64,000 nucleotides of DNA from Streptomyces leeuwenhoekii (GTDB taxonomy: Bacteria; Actinomycetota; Actinomycetes; Streptomycetales; Streptomycetaceae), in the NCBI RefSeq assembly GCF_001013905.1, contig NZ_LN831790.1, positions 496,001-560,000 on the forward strand, read 5' to 3'. This document shows, one piece after another, positions 42,260-52,499 of this stretch (position 1 is the stretch's first letter; every line of letters starts with the position of its first letter). The translations under genes and the position numbers were made by a program. The notes beneath the pieces were generated by a model that did not search any database, was not told the origin of the DNA, and worked only from the letters and a program-made list of their open reading frames with translations.

Positions 42260-43148
42260 GGGCCGCTCCTCTCGCGGCGAACAGTCCGGCGGGGCGGACC
42301 AGCAGGACGAGCACCATCACGGCGTACGGGGCGACGTCGGCGAACCCTTCGCCGAGAATGTGCAGTTCGGACTGGTAGCCGGCGACGAGGGCCTCGGTGA
42401 GGCCGATGAGCAGGCTGCCGGCCAGCGCGCCGGGCGGGGAGGCGAGGCCGCCGAGGATGGCGGCGGGGAACGCCTTGAGGGCGATCTGCCCGGTGGTGCG
42501 CTCCAGGCCGGGCGCCGGGAACGCGGCGAGGAACACCGCGGCGAGCGCGGCCAGGGCGCCCGCCAGGCACCAGGCGAGGGTGCGGACCCGTACCAGCCGT
42601 ACGCCCATCAGGGCCGCGGCCTCGGTGTCCTCCGCCGCCGCGCGCAGGGCCAGCCCCCAGGGGCTGAACCGGAACAGGGCGAAGACACCGGCGATGACGA
42701 CGGCCGACACGGCGATCGCGGCGAGCCGGCTGTCGGCGACGGTGACCGGCCCGAGGTCGGTGACCTCGTCCCCCCACGGGTCGCCGAGGGTGAGCAGGTC
42801 GCCGCCGATGCGGCGGGCGAGGTCCGTGACCAGGAGGATGTCTATGCCGATGGTGACGATGGTCTGGACGTGGGCGGCGCGCGGGTCCTGCTCGCCGCGC
42901 CGCAGCAGGAAGCGGTCGACGGCGCCCGCCACGGCCGCCGTCGCGAGAACGGCCGCCGCGAGAGCTCCGGCGAAGCCGAGGTGCTCATGGAGGACGGCGA
43001 CGAGGTAGCCGCCGAGCAGGAGCAGGGAGCCGTGGGCGAAGTTGAGGACGCCGGACGCCTTGAAGATGACGACGAAGCCGAGGGCGACCAGGGCGTAGAC
43101 GGAGCCGAGGGCGAGGCCCCCGAGGACGTTGTCGAGCAGGCCGGTCAT
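42252..43148 (-). CDS. livH: ABC transporter permease, LivH type
   Basis: 298 aa from ATG 43148 with eight or more membrane helices. Typical LivH features: GLALGSVYALVALGFVVIFKASGVLNFAHGSL, cited as YALVALGFVVIFKASGVLNF, the EAA-type loop GLALRAAAEDTEAAALMGV, and GGLASPPGALAGSLLIG. The start overlaps the LivG stop by 4 bases. Together with LivM it forms the translocation pore of the importer. Confidence 0.92.
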   Translation of the reverse strand: MTGLLDNVLGGLALGSVYALVALGFVVIFKASGVLNFAHGSLLLLGGYLVAVLHEHLGFAGALAAAVLATAAVAGAVDRFLLRRGEQDPRAAHVQTIVTIGIDILLVTDLARRIGGDLLTLGDPWGDEVTDLGPVTVADSRLAAIAVSAVVIAGVFALFRFSPWGLALRAAAEDTEAAALMGVRLVRVRTLAWCLAGALAALAAVFLAAFPAPGLERTTGQIALKAFPAAILGGLASPPGALAGSLLIGLTEALVAGYQSELHILGEGFADVAPYAVMVLVLLVRPAGLFAARGAARV

Positions 43149-43944
43149 GCGGCGTCCTCCTCCCCCGCCGGGCCGGTGCCGAGATAGGCGCGCAGCACCT
43201 CGGGGTCGCGCCGGACCTCCTCGGGAGTGCCGTGGGCGATGGCCCGGCCGAAGTCGAGGACGGTCACCTCGTCGGCCAGGCGCATCACCAGGCCCATGTC
43301 GTGCTCCACGAGCAGGACCGACAGTCCGAGGCTCTCCCGCACGTCGCGTACCACCTCGGCGGTGCGGGCCCGTTCGGCGGCGTTCATGCCGGCCACCGGC
43401 TCGTCGAGGAGCAGGACGCGGGGTTCCAGGCACAGGGCGCGGGCGAACTCGACGCGTTTGCGGTCGCCGTAGGACAGCACCGCGACCGGGGTGTCGATGT
43501 GCGGTGCCAGTCCGGTGAGTTCGGCGATCTCGTGGACGCGGCGCAGGTGCTCGCGCTGCTCGCGCGCGGCCTTCGGCAGGTGCAGGGCGCTGGCGAGGTA
43601 GCCGGCGCGGGACAGGGCGTGCCGGCCCAGCATCAGGTTGTCGGCGACGGTGCCCTCCGTGGTGACGATGTTCTGGAAGGTGCGGGCGACACCGAGGGCG
43701 GCGATCTTGTGCGGGGCGAGCCGGGTGAGGTCCGTCTCGCCGAGGCGGACGGCGCCCCCGGTGGGCCGGTACAGGCCCGACAGGACGTTGAAGCAGGTGG
43801 ACTTGCCGGCGCCGTTGGGTCCGATGAGGGCGTGCACGGAGCCCGGCGCGACGGTGAAGGACACGTCGTCGAGGGCGGTGAGCCCGGCGAACCGGACGGT
43901 GACGCCCCGGACCTCCAGCGGCGGGGGTGCTTCGGTACGGGCGG

Positions 43945-43948
<4 letters not shown>
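43145..43948 (-). CDS. livG: ABC transporter ATPase, LivG type
   Basis: 267 aa. Walker A GPNGAGKST, a Q-loop in ARTFQNIVTTEGTVADNLM, signature LSYGDRKRVEFARAL, Walker B VLLLDEPVAGMN and H-loop LLVEHDMGLVM. The LSYGDRK form of the signature and the C-terminal BCA_ABC_TP extension are typical of LivG. It overlaps the LivF stop and the LivH start by 4 bases each. Confidence 0.93.
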
Positions 43949-44751
<803 letters not shown>

Positions 44752-45331
44752 TGCAGCTCCTTGGGACCGCGTGCCGGGGGCGCGCGGTTGGCGGGGCGTG
44801 GGGGAAGGACGCGCTCACGACAGCACGGGCCTCCGGGGCCGTACAGTGCTTCGGGCGTGATCGCTGCGGCGTCCCAGTCCTCGGTGGGTGAGGCTGTGCG
44901 GATGCCCAGGGGCGCTGGGGGCGGGCGCCGTGGGAGCTTGCAGGGGGCGGGCCGGGCCCGAAGCCGCCGCCGGCCCTGCGTACCCCCGCAACCTGTTCAC
45001 CGAACATCCGGCCGCACCGTGCGGGCGCCCACCGTCGGGCCGCGCGGGCCGCTGCGGAGCGCCCGCCTCCGCCCGCGGGACGGACTCGGGGAGGAGCCGC
45101 CGACGCGGCGGGACGGCCGGAGGCACCAGCGACGGGGCGCCGTCCCGGACGGACACGCGCGGAACGCGCCGGGCGGCCGGACGGCGTCAGCGACAGGCGC
45201 CGACCCGAGCGGGACGGACGGGCGCAGGCGGAACGCGCCGCCCCCGCCGGGCAGGCAGGCCGCAGGCGGGTGCCGGTGCCGTCGTGCGGCGTGAGAAGCG
45301 GCGCCGGAGCGCTTCGGCGGGGGCGTCGGTC
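44752..45331. other. Gene-free region upstream of the Liv-type operon
   Basis: No convincing gene. Long open frames exist on both strands but are rich in Arg, Pro and Ala and have no ribosome site. It should contain the operon promoter and PucR binding sites, which I could not pick out. A GAAGCG/CGCTTC hairpin near 45294-45314 may terminate the PucR gene. Confidence 0.5.
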
Positions 45332-46603
45332 TCAGGCGCGCAGCAGCCGGTGGGCGGTCAGGGCCAGGCTGATCTCGACCAGGTCGGACGGGCGGGCCAG
45401 GCAGCGGCCCGTGAGCTGCTCGCAGCGGCGCAGGCGGTTCAGGACGGTGTTGCGGTGGCAGTAGAGCCGTTCGCCGGCGCGTTGTGCCGAGCCGTCGCAG
45501 GCCAGCCAGGTGGTGAGGGTGTCCAGCAGCACCTCCCGGTCGGCGGGCTCCAGGCGCAGCAGGGGGCCCAGGACCCGCTCGGCGAGCGTCCGGCCGAGTT
45601 CGGGGCTGGAGACGACCAGGGCGGCCGGGAGGTGCTCGGCCAGCCGCACCGTGCCGCCGGAGCCGGGGCAGATGCTCAGTGCCGTGTCGGCCAGCCGGCG
45701 GGCGTCGCCCACGGCGGCCAGCCCGTCGACGGCGCCGCCGACGCCGATCCGGATGCCGGGGGCGAGCGTGCCCGGCCCGGGTTGGGGCCGCGGCACTTCG
45801 CCGTCGGCGGCCAGGACGATGCCGTAGTCCACCTCCACTCCCGTGTGCCAGTGGACGCGCGTCCCCTCGGGTACGGCTGCCGCGCGGGCCGCGGCGCAGC
45901 CCGCGGGGTGCCCGCCGGCGACCGCGACGACGACGTACCGGCCGTGCTCCGGAAGGCCGAGGGCCCGGGCGGCCTCGGGCACGTCGGCGATGCGGCTGGT
46001 GCCGTCGAGCAGGGCGGCGGCCAGCAGCCGTGCCCGGTTCTCGCGCCGCCGGCTGAGCTGCCACTCGACCTGCCGGTAGGCGTCCGCGACGAGGGTGCAG
46101 TGCTCGTCGACGAAGTTCCACACGTCGGAAGCGACATGGACCAGCAGGCGCACCTCCTCGGGGGCCGTGCGGGAGGTCTCCTCCACCAGCTCCTGCCAGA
46201 CCAGGGACCCGCCGAGCCGGAAGGCGTGCAGCAGGGCGTCCAGCGGCAGGCCCTGCTCGGCGCGGGTGGCGCCGATGCGCCAGGAGCAGCCGCGGGCCGC
46301 GTCGCGGGCGCTGCGGGGGTCGATCAGCGAGGTGACGCTGTGCCGCAGCGAGCGGTGCACCTCCTGCCAGGTCCCGGTCGGGTCGCCGGCCACGGCGGCC
46401 CGGTAGGCGGGCTCCTGTTCCTGCAGGACGGCCACCAGCCGGTCGGTCAGGCCCGGCAGGTCGTCGAGGAGGGCGCGGGCGGCCCGGTGCAGGACGCGCA
46501 GGGCGTCGGCGTCGATCAGTGACGGAACGCGCCGTGTCCGCGGGCGCGGAACGGGCGTGGGTCCGGTGCGGATCGCTCCCAGTGACCGTACGGCGTGCTG
46601 CAT
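45332..46603 (-). CDS. PucR family transcriptional regulator
   Basis: 423 aa from ATG 46603; GGAGG 6 bases upstream. Residues ~1-170 are the helical sensory region found in this subgroup, with LIDPRSARDAARGCSWRIGATRAEQGLPLDALLHAFRLGG, cited as RAEQGLPLDALLHAFRLGG. A GGDEF-like domain follows (~200-320). The C-terminus is the PucR HTH: LDTLTTWLACDGSAQRAGERL and YCHRNTVLNRLRRCEQLTG. PucR regulators respond to nitrogen compounds such as purines or amides, or to amino acids. The downstream Liv-type importer, on the same strand, is a natural target. Confidence 0.9.
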   Translation of the reverse strand: MQHAVRSLGAIRTGPTPVPRPRTRRVPSLIDADALRVLHRAARALLDDLPGLTDRLVAVLQEQEPAYRAAVAGDPTGTWQEVHRSLRHSVTSLIDPRSARDAARGCSWRIGATRAEQGLPLDALLHAFRLGGSLVWQELVEETSRTAPEEVRLLVHVASDVWNFVDEHCTLVADAYRQVEWQLSRRRENRARLLAAALLDGTSRIADVPEAARALGLPEHGRYVVVAVAGGHPAGCAAARAAAVPEGTRVHWHTGVEVDYGIVLAADGEVPRPQPGPGTLAPGIRIGVGGAVDGLAAVGDARRLADTALSICPGSGGTVRLAEHLPAALVVSSPELGRTLAERVLGPLLRLEPADREVLLDTLTTWLACDGSAQRAGERLYCHRNTVLNRLRRCEQLTGRCLARPSDLVEISLALTAHRLLRA

Positions 46604-46721
46604 CGCGGTCCTCCCCCAGGTTCGGCCTCCACGGGCGGGTCCGGTGGGCGCCCCCGCCCGCGCGACTCCGGTTCCCGTGTCTCGTCCTGTCCCGAAGGAT
46701 GGCATACCGTCCGGTCGGTCC

Positions 46722-49514
46722 CTAGGGTTGTGCAGCGGCCTTTTCCGCCTGCTCCACCATGCGGGCCAGCTCCACCCGGGACCGCACGCCGAGCACCGCG
46801 AACACCTTGCGCAGGTGGTAGTCGACGGTGCGGGTGCTGACGGCGAGGCTGAGGGCCACTTCCCGGTTGGTGGCCCCCTGGGCGACGTACCGGGCGATCC
46901 GCAGTTGCTGCGGCGTCAGACGGGTCAGCGCCCCGGCGTCCGTGCCGTGCGAGGCGGCCCCGAGCGCGCGCAGCTCGCCGCGCGTCTGCTGCGCCCACAC
47001 GCCGGCACCGCAGCGGTCGAAGCCCGCCAGGGCGGTGCCGAGGCGGTCGCGGGCCTCGCGCGGTCTGCGCCTCCGGCGCAGCCACTTGCCGTACAGCAGG
47101 GCGGTGCGGGCCCGTTCGAAGTCACCGCCGCCCGCCGCGCCGGCCGTGTCGTCGTGCAAGGCCAGCGCCCGCCGGTACAGGCCGTCGGCCCGGTCCGGCG
47201 GGGCCAGCAGGGCGTGGCAGCGGGCCAGTTGGGCGCCGGCCTGCGGATCCGCGCCGAAGGCCGCCCACTCGGCGAAGTCCTCCAGCACCGTCCGGGCGTC
47301 CTGGTGCCGTCCGGCGAGGACCGCGGCCTCGACGAAGCAGGGCACGGCCAGGCGCCACACCGCGAAGTGCCCGCGCCGGGGGCCGGGCAGGACGAGCAGG
47401 CCCAGCCGGTCGGCGGCGTCCAGGGGACGGCCGCGCCCGAGGTCGACGCGGGCCGCCGCCCACTCCGCCAGGGTGGCGGCCTGCACCAGTCCGTGCCGCC
47501 GGGCGGTGGCCAGCGCGGCCGCCGCATGGCGCTCGGCGGCGGCCGGTTCCTCCTCGATGGAGGCCGCCAGGGCGAGCACGGCGTGGTGGTGCGCCGCCGC
47601 GTTGCGCTGCCCGGTGCGCCGCGCGGCGCGCAGCCCCTCCTCCGCGTGGGCGCGGGCCTGGGCGTGGCGGCCCGCGCGCAGTTCGGCGTAGGCCAGGTAC
47701 TCCAGGGCCTGCGGGACGAGCGCGGCGGACCCGAGGCCGCGGGCGGCGGCCAGGGCCCGCGCCCCGGCCCGGCGCGCGGCCTCCACGTCGCCCAGCAGCA
47801 GGGCCGCCGCCGCGGAGCGCAGGAGCACGTCGGGCCGGTGGTCGGCGTGGGCCCGTCCCACGAGGTGCCCGAGCGGTCCGGCCGCCCGGGCGAGGTTCCC
47901 TTCGAGGACCGCGCGCAGGCCGAGCCGGTGGTGGTGCACCGGGTCCGGGGGCTGGGTGTCGTGGGGGCGCTCCTCGGCGGGCGAGGCGCCGGGTGCCGCG
48001 GCCGGCCGGTCTTCGGCGTTCCCCGCCTCACGGCCTCTCTCGTGCCCGAGCGCCGCCAGGCAGGCCGACAGATCCCCCGCCGCCCAGGCGGCGTCGGCGG
48101 CGGCGAGGGTGGCGGTCGCCGCCTGTCCGGGGTCGTCGGGGGCCAGCAGGGACGCGGCCAGCAGAAGGGACTGGTGGGCGTCGCCGACCGGGCCGTCCCC
48201 CAGTTCCGTCAGCCCGCGGACCAGCTCCGCGCGTCCGCGCACCGCGGCCGGTACCGCTGTGGCGCGGGCCTCGGCGAGCAGCGGACGGGCCCGGTCCGGA
48301 CGTCCTTCGAGCAGTGCCTGCTCGGCGGCGGCCGTGTACCGCTCCGCGCGCCGCGGGAGGTCGGCGGTGAGTTCGGCGGCGCGGGTGTAGGCCAGTGAGC
48401 GCAGCCGGTGGGAGGCGGCGGCCGCCGGGTCGGCGGCGCACTCCGCCAGCCGGGCCGCCGGTCCGGGGGCGGGTCCGGCCAGCGACCAGGCCCGGTGCAG
48501 CAGTGCGGGCAGCCGCCGACCGCCGGCCTCCAGCTCCCGGGCCAGGGCTCGGTGCGCGGCGCGGCGCCGGCCGGGCTCGGCCCCGGCGTAGACGGCGCGG
48601 CGCACGAGGTCGCTGTGGAAGCCGAGCCGGCCGTCCGTCAGGGCGAGCGGCTCGGGCGGCGGCTCCAGGGCGGGTCCGGGCGCGGTGGGCCGCAGCCCTC
48701 CCAGCGCCCTGCGGACCAGAGCGGCGTCGGCGTCCGCGCCGTCCGACGCCCGTACGGCGGCCGCCACGGTCAGCAGCAGGTCCTGGGTGTCCGGGTCCGT
48801 CCGGGTCAGGGCCTCGCCCGCCACCCTGGCCAGCGTCGCGGCGTCGGCCGGCGGGCGCGGCAGCGGGCTGAGGCCGTGCAGTTCGGCGGAGGACAGACGG
48901 TGCAGCAGGGCCCGCAGCAGGGCCGGGTTTCCCTCGGCCTCGGCGAGCAGCTCGTCGCGGACGGCCGGATCGGCGGCGCCGTCGGTGACCTCGTCGAGCA
49001 GGGCGGCGGCCTGGGACGGGCCGAGCGGGTCGAGGCGCACCAGGGGCAGGCGGGCGAACTCCGGGTCGACGGCGCGGTACCCGGCGGCCGTGACGAGCAG
49101 ACCCACCCGGCCCGCGGTGTCCAGGCGTTCGGCGGCGCCGCCCAGGGCAGCGCGGGCGGGGGCGCTCCATCGGTGGGCGTCGTCGGCGCACACCAGCAGG
49201 GGCCGGTCCCCGGCGGCGGACCGCAGCAGGCCGAGCAGGGCCCCGGCTCCGGTGCCGTCGGTGATCCGCGCGTACGGCGCGCCGGGCGGCGCGGCGGCGG
49301 GCCGGCCCGGCCCGGCCGTCAGGTGCAGGACGGTCCCGGCGGTGAAGGAGCGGGCGGCCCACCGGAGCAGGCTGGTGCGGCCGAGGCCTGGCTCTCCGGT
49401 CAGCAGGAGCGCGGTGCTGTGGGCCCGCAGCCGGTCCAGCAGGGCGTCCACCGCGCGCCGCTGCGCGCTGTCGCCGGGGATCCGCGGCGTCCGTGTGGTC
49501 GTGTCTCCCGTCAT
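46722..49514 (-). CDS. Large ATP-binding LuxR-type (LAL/MalT-like) regulator
   Basis: 930 aa. An N-terminal AAA-type ATPase (~1-240) with Walker A GEPGLGRTSLLRW, where the usual Lys is Arg, and a Walker B-like LLVCADDAHRWS. A long TPR-like helical region follows (~260-850, Ala/Arg/Leu-rich). The C-terminal LuxR HTH (~865-925) has LTPQQLRIARYVAQGATNREVALSL and STRTVDYHLRKVFAVLGVRSR, cited as TRTVDYHLRKVFAVLG. LAL proteins are pathway activators of antibiotic clusters or catabolic genes. The Lys-to-Arg change may weaken ATP binding. No biosynthetic cluster adjoins, so the target is unknown. The gene starts 255 bases from the polyester hydrolase stop on the same strand. Confidence 0.92.
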   Translation of the reverse strand: MTGDTTTRTPRIPGDSAQRRAVDALLDRLRAHSTALLLTGEPGLGRTSLLRWAARSFTAGTVLHLTAGPGRPAAAPPGAPYARITDGTGAGALLGLLRSAAGDRPLLVCADDAHRWSAPARAALGGAAERLDTAGRVGLLVTAAGYRAVDPEFARLPLVRLDPLGPSQAAALLDEVTDGAADPAVRDELLAEAEGNPALLRALLHRLSSAELHGLSPLPRPPADAATLARVAGEALTRTDPDTQDLLLTVAAAVRASDGADADAALVRRALGGLRPTAPGPALEPPPEPLALTDGRLGFHSDLVRRAVYAGAEPGRRRAAHRALARELEAGGRRLPALLHRAWSLAGPAPGPAARLAECAADPAAAASHRLRSLAYTRAAELTADLPRRAERYTAAAEQALLEGRPDRARPLLAEARATAVPAAVRGRAELVRGLTELGDGPVGDAHQSLLLAASLLAPDDPGQAATATLAAADAAWAAGDLSACLAALGHERGREAGNAEDRPAAAPGASPAEERPHDTQPPDPVHHHRLGLRAVLEGNLARAAGPLGHLVGRAHADHRPDVLLRSAAAALLLGDVEAARRAGARALAAARGLGSAALVPQALEYLAYAELRAGRHAQARAHAEEGLRAARRTGQRNAAAHHHAVLALAASIEEEPAAAERHAAAALATARRHGLVQAATLAEWAAARVDLGRGRPLDAADRLGLLVLPGPRRGHFAVWRLAVPCFVEAAVLAGRHQDARTVLEDFAEWAAFGADPQAGAQLARCHALLAPPDRADGLYRRALALHDDTAGAAGGGDFERARTALLYGKWLRRRRRPREARDRLGTALAGFDRCGAGVWAQQTRGELRALGAASHGTDAGALTRLTPQQLRIARYVAQGATNREVALSLAVSTRTVDYHLRKVFAVLGVRSRVELARMVEQAEKAAAQP

Positions 49515-49709
49515 TCCCGCGAGGTTACGTGCGGGTAACCGAAGGCGGAAGGCATCGGTCCGTACCGTTCCGCCGGGTCATCGGCGGCACCACCTGCGCG
49601 TCCGCCCGCCGAGTGCGGAGAGCGGCTTGTACCGCGACCCAGGTCCGCGGGCCGGGGGCGGTGCGGCGGCACAACGCCGGCGGCGGCCGCGCCGTACGCG
49701 CGACCGCCG

Positions 49710-49732
49710 CCGGTGACGGGTGCCGTCACCGG
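49710..49732 (-). terminator. Terminator after the polyester hydrolase gene
   Basis: Perfect 10-base arms 49710-49719 and 49723-49732 with a GTG loop, 38 bases past the hydrolase stop. A third copy of the arm (CCGGTGACGG) sits at 49744-49753, so alternative pairing is possible. Confidence 0.65.
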
Positions 49733-49769
49733 ACGCCGGGGCATCCGGTGACGGCGGGACCGGGGAACG

Positions 49770-50690
49770 TCAGGAGACGTGCGGGCAGTTGCCCCGGTAC
49801 TCCTCGATGGTCAGGCTGGGCCGGGGCAGGGGGCACAGGAACTGGTCGTAGCGGGTGTCGTTGTCGATGAACCGCTTCAGCCACGAAATGCTGTACTTCG
49901 CGATCGTCGTGTTCGACGTGTTCGGCGAGAAGTGGGTGGCGTTGTTCAGCTCCAGGTAGGCGCGGTCCGTGCTGGAGGGCAGGCTGGAGTAGAAGGGCTC
50001 GGAGTGGGACGAGACGGGGGCGACCGTGTCGCCGTCGGCCCCGATGATCATCGTGGGGGTCCGGACCTCGGGCCAGGTCTTGTCGAGGTTCCAGGGGGTG
50101 AGGGGGATCGCGGCCTGGAGGGACGGCCGGGTCTTGGCCGCTTCCAGGGTGCCGCCGCCACCCATCGAGTGGCCCATGACGCCGAGCCGGCTGCTGTCGA
50201 TGCGGCTTCTGACGGAGCTGCGCTCGGTCAGGTAGTCCAGCGCCGCGAGCAGCTGGCGTCCGCGCGAGTCGGGCTGGTCGACGGTGGTGTTGGTGTCGAT
50301 GGTGAACACCACGAAGCCCTGCGAGGCCAGACGCGGTCCGAGCCAGGCGATGGAGGACTGGAGTGCGGTGAAGCCCGGCGAGATGACGACGGCGCCGAAG
50401 GTCCCGTCGCTGGTGCTGGTCGGGTAGTAGATGGTGCCGCCGCCGAAGCCGGTGACGGCGAGGGAGGAGACCTCCGTATCCGCCACGGAGTACGGCCCGC
50501 GCAGCGCCTCGATGCTGGCCTCGGTGGGCGCCGGACCCCGCTCGTAGGGGTTGTCGGCGGCGTGGGCGCCGGGGCTGGAGAGGGTGGTGAGCCCGATGAC
50601 GGCTGCGATCGCGGCCGCGGCGCCGGCGAGCCGCCGTCGCGGCCCGTGGAACGCGCGGGAACCGGCGCTGGTGTGGGGGTGTCGGTGCAC
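49770..50690 (-). CDS. Secreted polyester hydrolase, cutinase/PET-hydrolase family
   Basis: 306 aa from GTG 50690. An Arg-rich n-region and hydrophobic core form a signal peptide cleaved near AHA-AD (about residue 45), leaving ~261 residues, the size of Thermobifida cutinases. Mature sequence starts [20 protein letters not shown]. The lipase box GHSMGGGG gives Ser175; Asp221 ([10 protein letters not shown]) and His253 (ATHFSPN) complete the triad. PGFT (Phe107) and Met176 form the oxyanion hole, LTPWNLDK has the substrate-clamp Trp200, and Cys286/Cys302 make the C-terminal disulfide. This set is that of TfCut2 and LCC, which cleave cutin and aromatic polyesters. Natural role is probably plant cutin or suberin breakdown. 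It is a lone gene with its own terminator. Confidence 0.93.
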   Translation of the reverse strand: MHRHPHTSAGSRAFHGPRRRLAGAAAAIAAVIGLTTLSSPGAHAADNPYERGPAPTEASIEALRGPYSVADTEVSSLAVTGFGGGTIYYPTSTSDGTFGAVVISPGFTALQSSIAWLGPRLASQGFVVFTIDTNTTVDQPDSRGRQLLAALDYLTERSSVRSRIDSSRLGVMGHSMGGGGTLEAAKTRPSLQAAIPLTPWNLDKTWPEVRTPTMIIGADGDTVAPVSSHSEPFYSSLPSSTDRAYLELNNATHFSPNTSNTTIAKYSISWLKRFIDNDTRYDQFLCPLPRPSLTIEEYRGNCPHVS

Positions 50691-50975
50691 GACGAGTCGT
50701 CCTCTCTGTCGTGGCGATGGGCCCGGCCCGGTGGCCGCAGAGGGCTCGGGGCGCGTGGGGTCGCGCCCCGCGGCGTACCGGGCGGGCGTCGCCGCTGAGC
50801 TTGCGGTGCCACTTTCGGGGCGCGTCCGGGCCGGGGGGATCGGCAATATCACCGGTCTCCCGGTCGGCGGTCGCGGGCGCCGGGCGCGAGGCCGGCCGGG
50901 AGGGGGGCTTGCGCCCGGGCCCGGTCGGCGTGGCAGGCTCGTCCCCGACCTGACCGGCGAGGTGAGAGGCGGGAC

Positions 50976-51866
50976 ATGCGCATCGGACTGCTCGGCACGG
51001 GGCCCTGGGCGCGGGCGGCCCACGCGCCCGCTCTGAGCCGCCACGAGGGACTGGACTTCACGGCTGTGTGGGGGCGCCGGCCCGATGCCGCCCGGGAACT
51101 CGCCGACCGGTACGGCGCCCGCGCCTACGACGATGTCGACGCCCTGCTCGACGCGGTGGACGCCGTCGCCGTCGCGCTGCCCCCGGCCGTGCAGGCGGAA
51201 CTCGCGGCGCGCGCGGCGCGGGCGGGCCGCCATCTGCTGCTGGACAAGCCGCTGGCGACGACGGCGGCGCAGGGGCGGGCCGTGGTGGAGGCGGCCGAGC
51301 GGGCCGGTGTCGCCTCCGTCGTCTTCTTCACCGCCCGCTTCACGGCCGAGACCGCGGCGTGGATCGGTGAACAGGCGCGGCGGGCGGACTGGTTCACCGC
51401 GCGGGCCGAGTGGCTGGGCGCGGTGTTCACCGGTGACAGCCCGTTCGCGGGCTCGCCGTGGCGGCGGGAGAAGGGCGCCCTGTGGGACGTCGGCCCGCAC
51501 GCCCTGTCCGTGCTGCTGCCGGTCCTCGGCGGGGTCCGGCGCGTGGCGGCGGCCTCGCGCGGCCCCGGCGACACCGTCCACGCCGTCCTCGATCACGCCG
51601 GTGGCGCGTCGAGCACCCTCACGCTGAGCCTGACGGCCCCGCCGGCCGCGGCGGGCGCCGCGGTGGAGCTCAGGGGCGGCTCGGGGGTGACCCGCCTCCC
51701 GGAGAGCGCCGAGAGCGCCGAGACAGCTCTGACCAGGGCCGCGGACGCGCTTCTCGCCGCCGCCCGGACCGGCCGCCCCCACCCGTGCGACGCCGCGTTC
51801 GGCCTCGAGGTCACCGAGACGCTCGCCGCGGCCGAGGCGCTGCTGGACGGCGCGGCGCCCGGGTGA
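50976..51866 (+). CDS. Gfo/Idh/MocA family oxidoreductase
   Basis: 296 aa. The N-terminal Rossmann fold has [18 protein letters not shown] and, at its end, [10 protein letters not shown], where the EKP-type Lys of the family is present (DKP). The C-terminal half is the alpha/beta dimerisation domain with [17 protein letters not shown], whose His may be catalytic. These enzymes oxidise or reduce sugars, inositols and related compounds with NAD(P). It is slightly shorter than usual (330-370 aa). GAGGTGAGAGG ends ~7 bases before the ATG. It is divergent from the hydrolase, with no link evident. Confidence 0.88.
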   Translation: MRIGLLGTGPWARAAHAPALSRHEGLDFTAVWGRRPDAARELADRYGARAYDDVDALLDAVDAVAVALPPAVQAELAARAARAGRHLLLDKPLATTAAQGRAVVEAAERAGVASVVFFTARFTAETAAWIGEQARRADWFTARAEWLGAVFTGDSPFAGSPWRREKGALWDVGPHALSVLLPVLGGVRRVAAASRGPGDTVHAVLDHAGGASSTLTLSLTAPPAAAGAAVELRGGSGVTRLPESAESAETALTRAADALLAAARTGRPHPCDAAFGLEVTETLAAAEALLDGAAPG

Positions 51867-52206
51867 GGGCGCCCGTCCGGCGCCGCGCGCACCCGGGCGG
51901 CGGCGAGGCCGCGGTGCCCGTACCCGCCGTCCGCGCGCGTGTGCCGGGTGGCCCGGCGGCGGCCCGTCCGGAGCTCCGCGCGTCGGGTACGGCCGTGCCG
52001 CGCCCCCGAGGTTTCCGCCGGATCCCGGAAGGTACCCCTCCCTTCCATGGAGGGGCACCGCCACCTTGCCCCCTTCCGGATGCGCGGTGCCCCGTCTGGG
52101 TGAATGGTGATACCAGAAGAGACACGACATCGGGGGACGGCAGGCGTCGGGACCGGTGCCAGCACCGGGACCGGCGCGGCGATTCCGGACCGAGGAGCTT
52201 CAGATC
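51867..52206. other. Gene-free region with an imperfect hairpin
   Basis: No gene seen. An 11-base inverted repeat with one mismatch (52031-52041 and 52049-52059, loop of 7) may be a terminator or RNA structure. The last 90 bases hold the promoter region of the 73-aa gene, including an AT-richer run at about 52099-52125. Confidence 0.45.
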
Positions 52207-52428
52207 ATGTCGACGACACAGCCCGACGCGTCCCGGCCGTCCGGGGCCCGTACGTACGACGACCGCGTCACCCCGGACAACCTGCTCCACACCCGCAACG
52301 GCACCGAGGTGTCGCCGGAGGACCTGGTGCTCGCGGCCGGCAGGGACATCACCCCGCACAACCTGGAATGGGCCAAGCGCAAGCTGGCCGCGGAGGGCCC
52401 TGCCGCCGTCGACAAGCTGCTGCCCTGA
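52207..52428 (+). CDS. Small hypothetical protein, 73 aa
   Basis: ATG 52207; GAGGAG 9 bases upstream. The protein is hydrophilic and lacks membrane segments: YDDRVTPDNLLHTRNGTEVS, LVLAAGRDITPHNLEWAKRK and a C-terminal VDKLLP. It contains a helical segment with EDLVLAAGRDITP. I do not recognise a named family. It is followed by a very strong terminator shared with the convergent DUF5709 gene. Confidence 0.65.
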   Translation: MSTTQPDASRPSGARTYDDRVTPDNLLHTRNGTEVSPEDLVLAAGRDITPHNLEWAKRKLAAEGPAAVDKLLP

Positions 52429-52436
52429 CCCCGCGC

Positions 52437-52494
52437 GCACACGGTGAGGGGCCCGGCCCCCGGCGTTCGCCGGGCCGGGCCCCTCACCGTGTGC
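52437..52494. terminator. Very strong bidirectional terminator
   Basis: Perfect 21-base arms 52437-52457 and 52474-52494 with an inner CCGGCG-TT-CGCCGG hairpin in the loop. It lies between the convergent 73-aa and DUF5709 genes. Confidence 0.85.
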
Positions 52495-52499
52495 GGCTG

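Noticed and set aside
44888..45331. Possible gene in the gap upstream of the Liv-type operon
   Set aside because: Frames here run far into the PucR gene on the other strand and are Gly/Arg/Ala-rich; no start or domain is credible.
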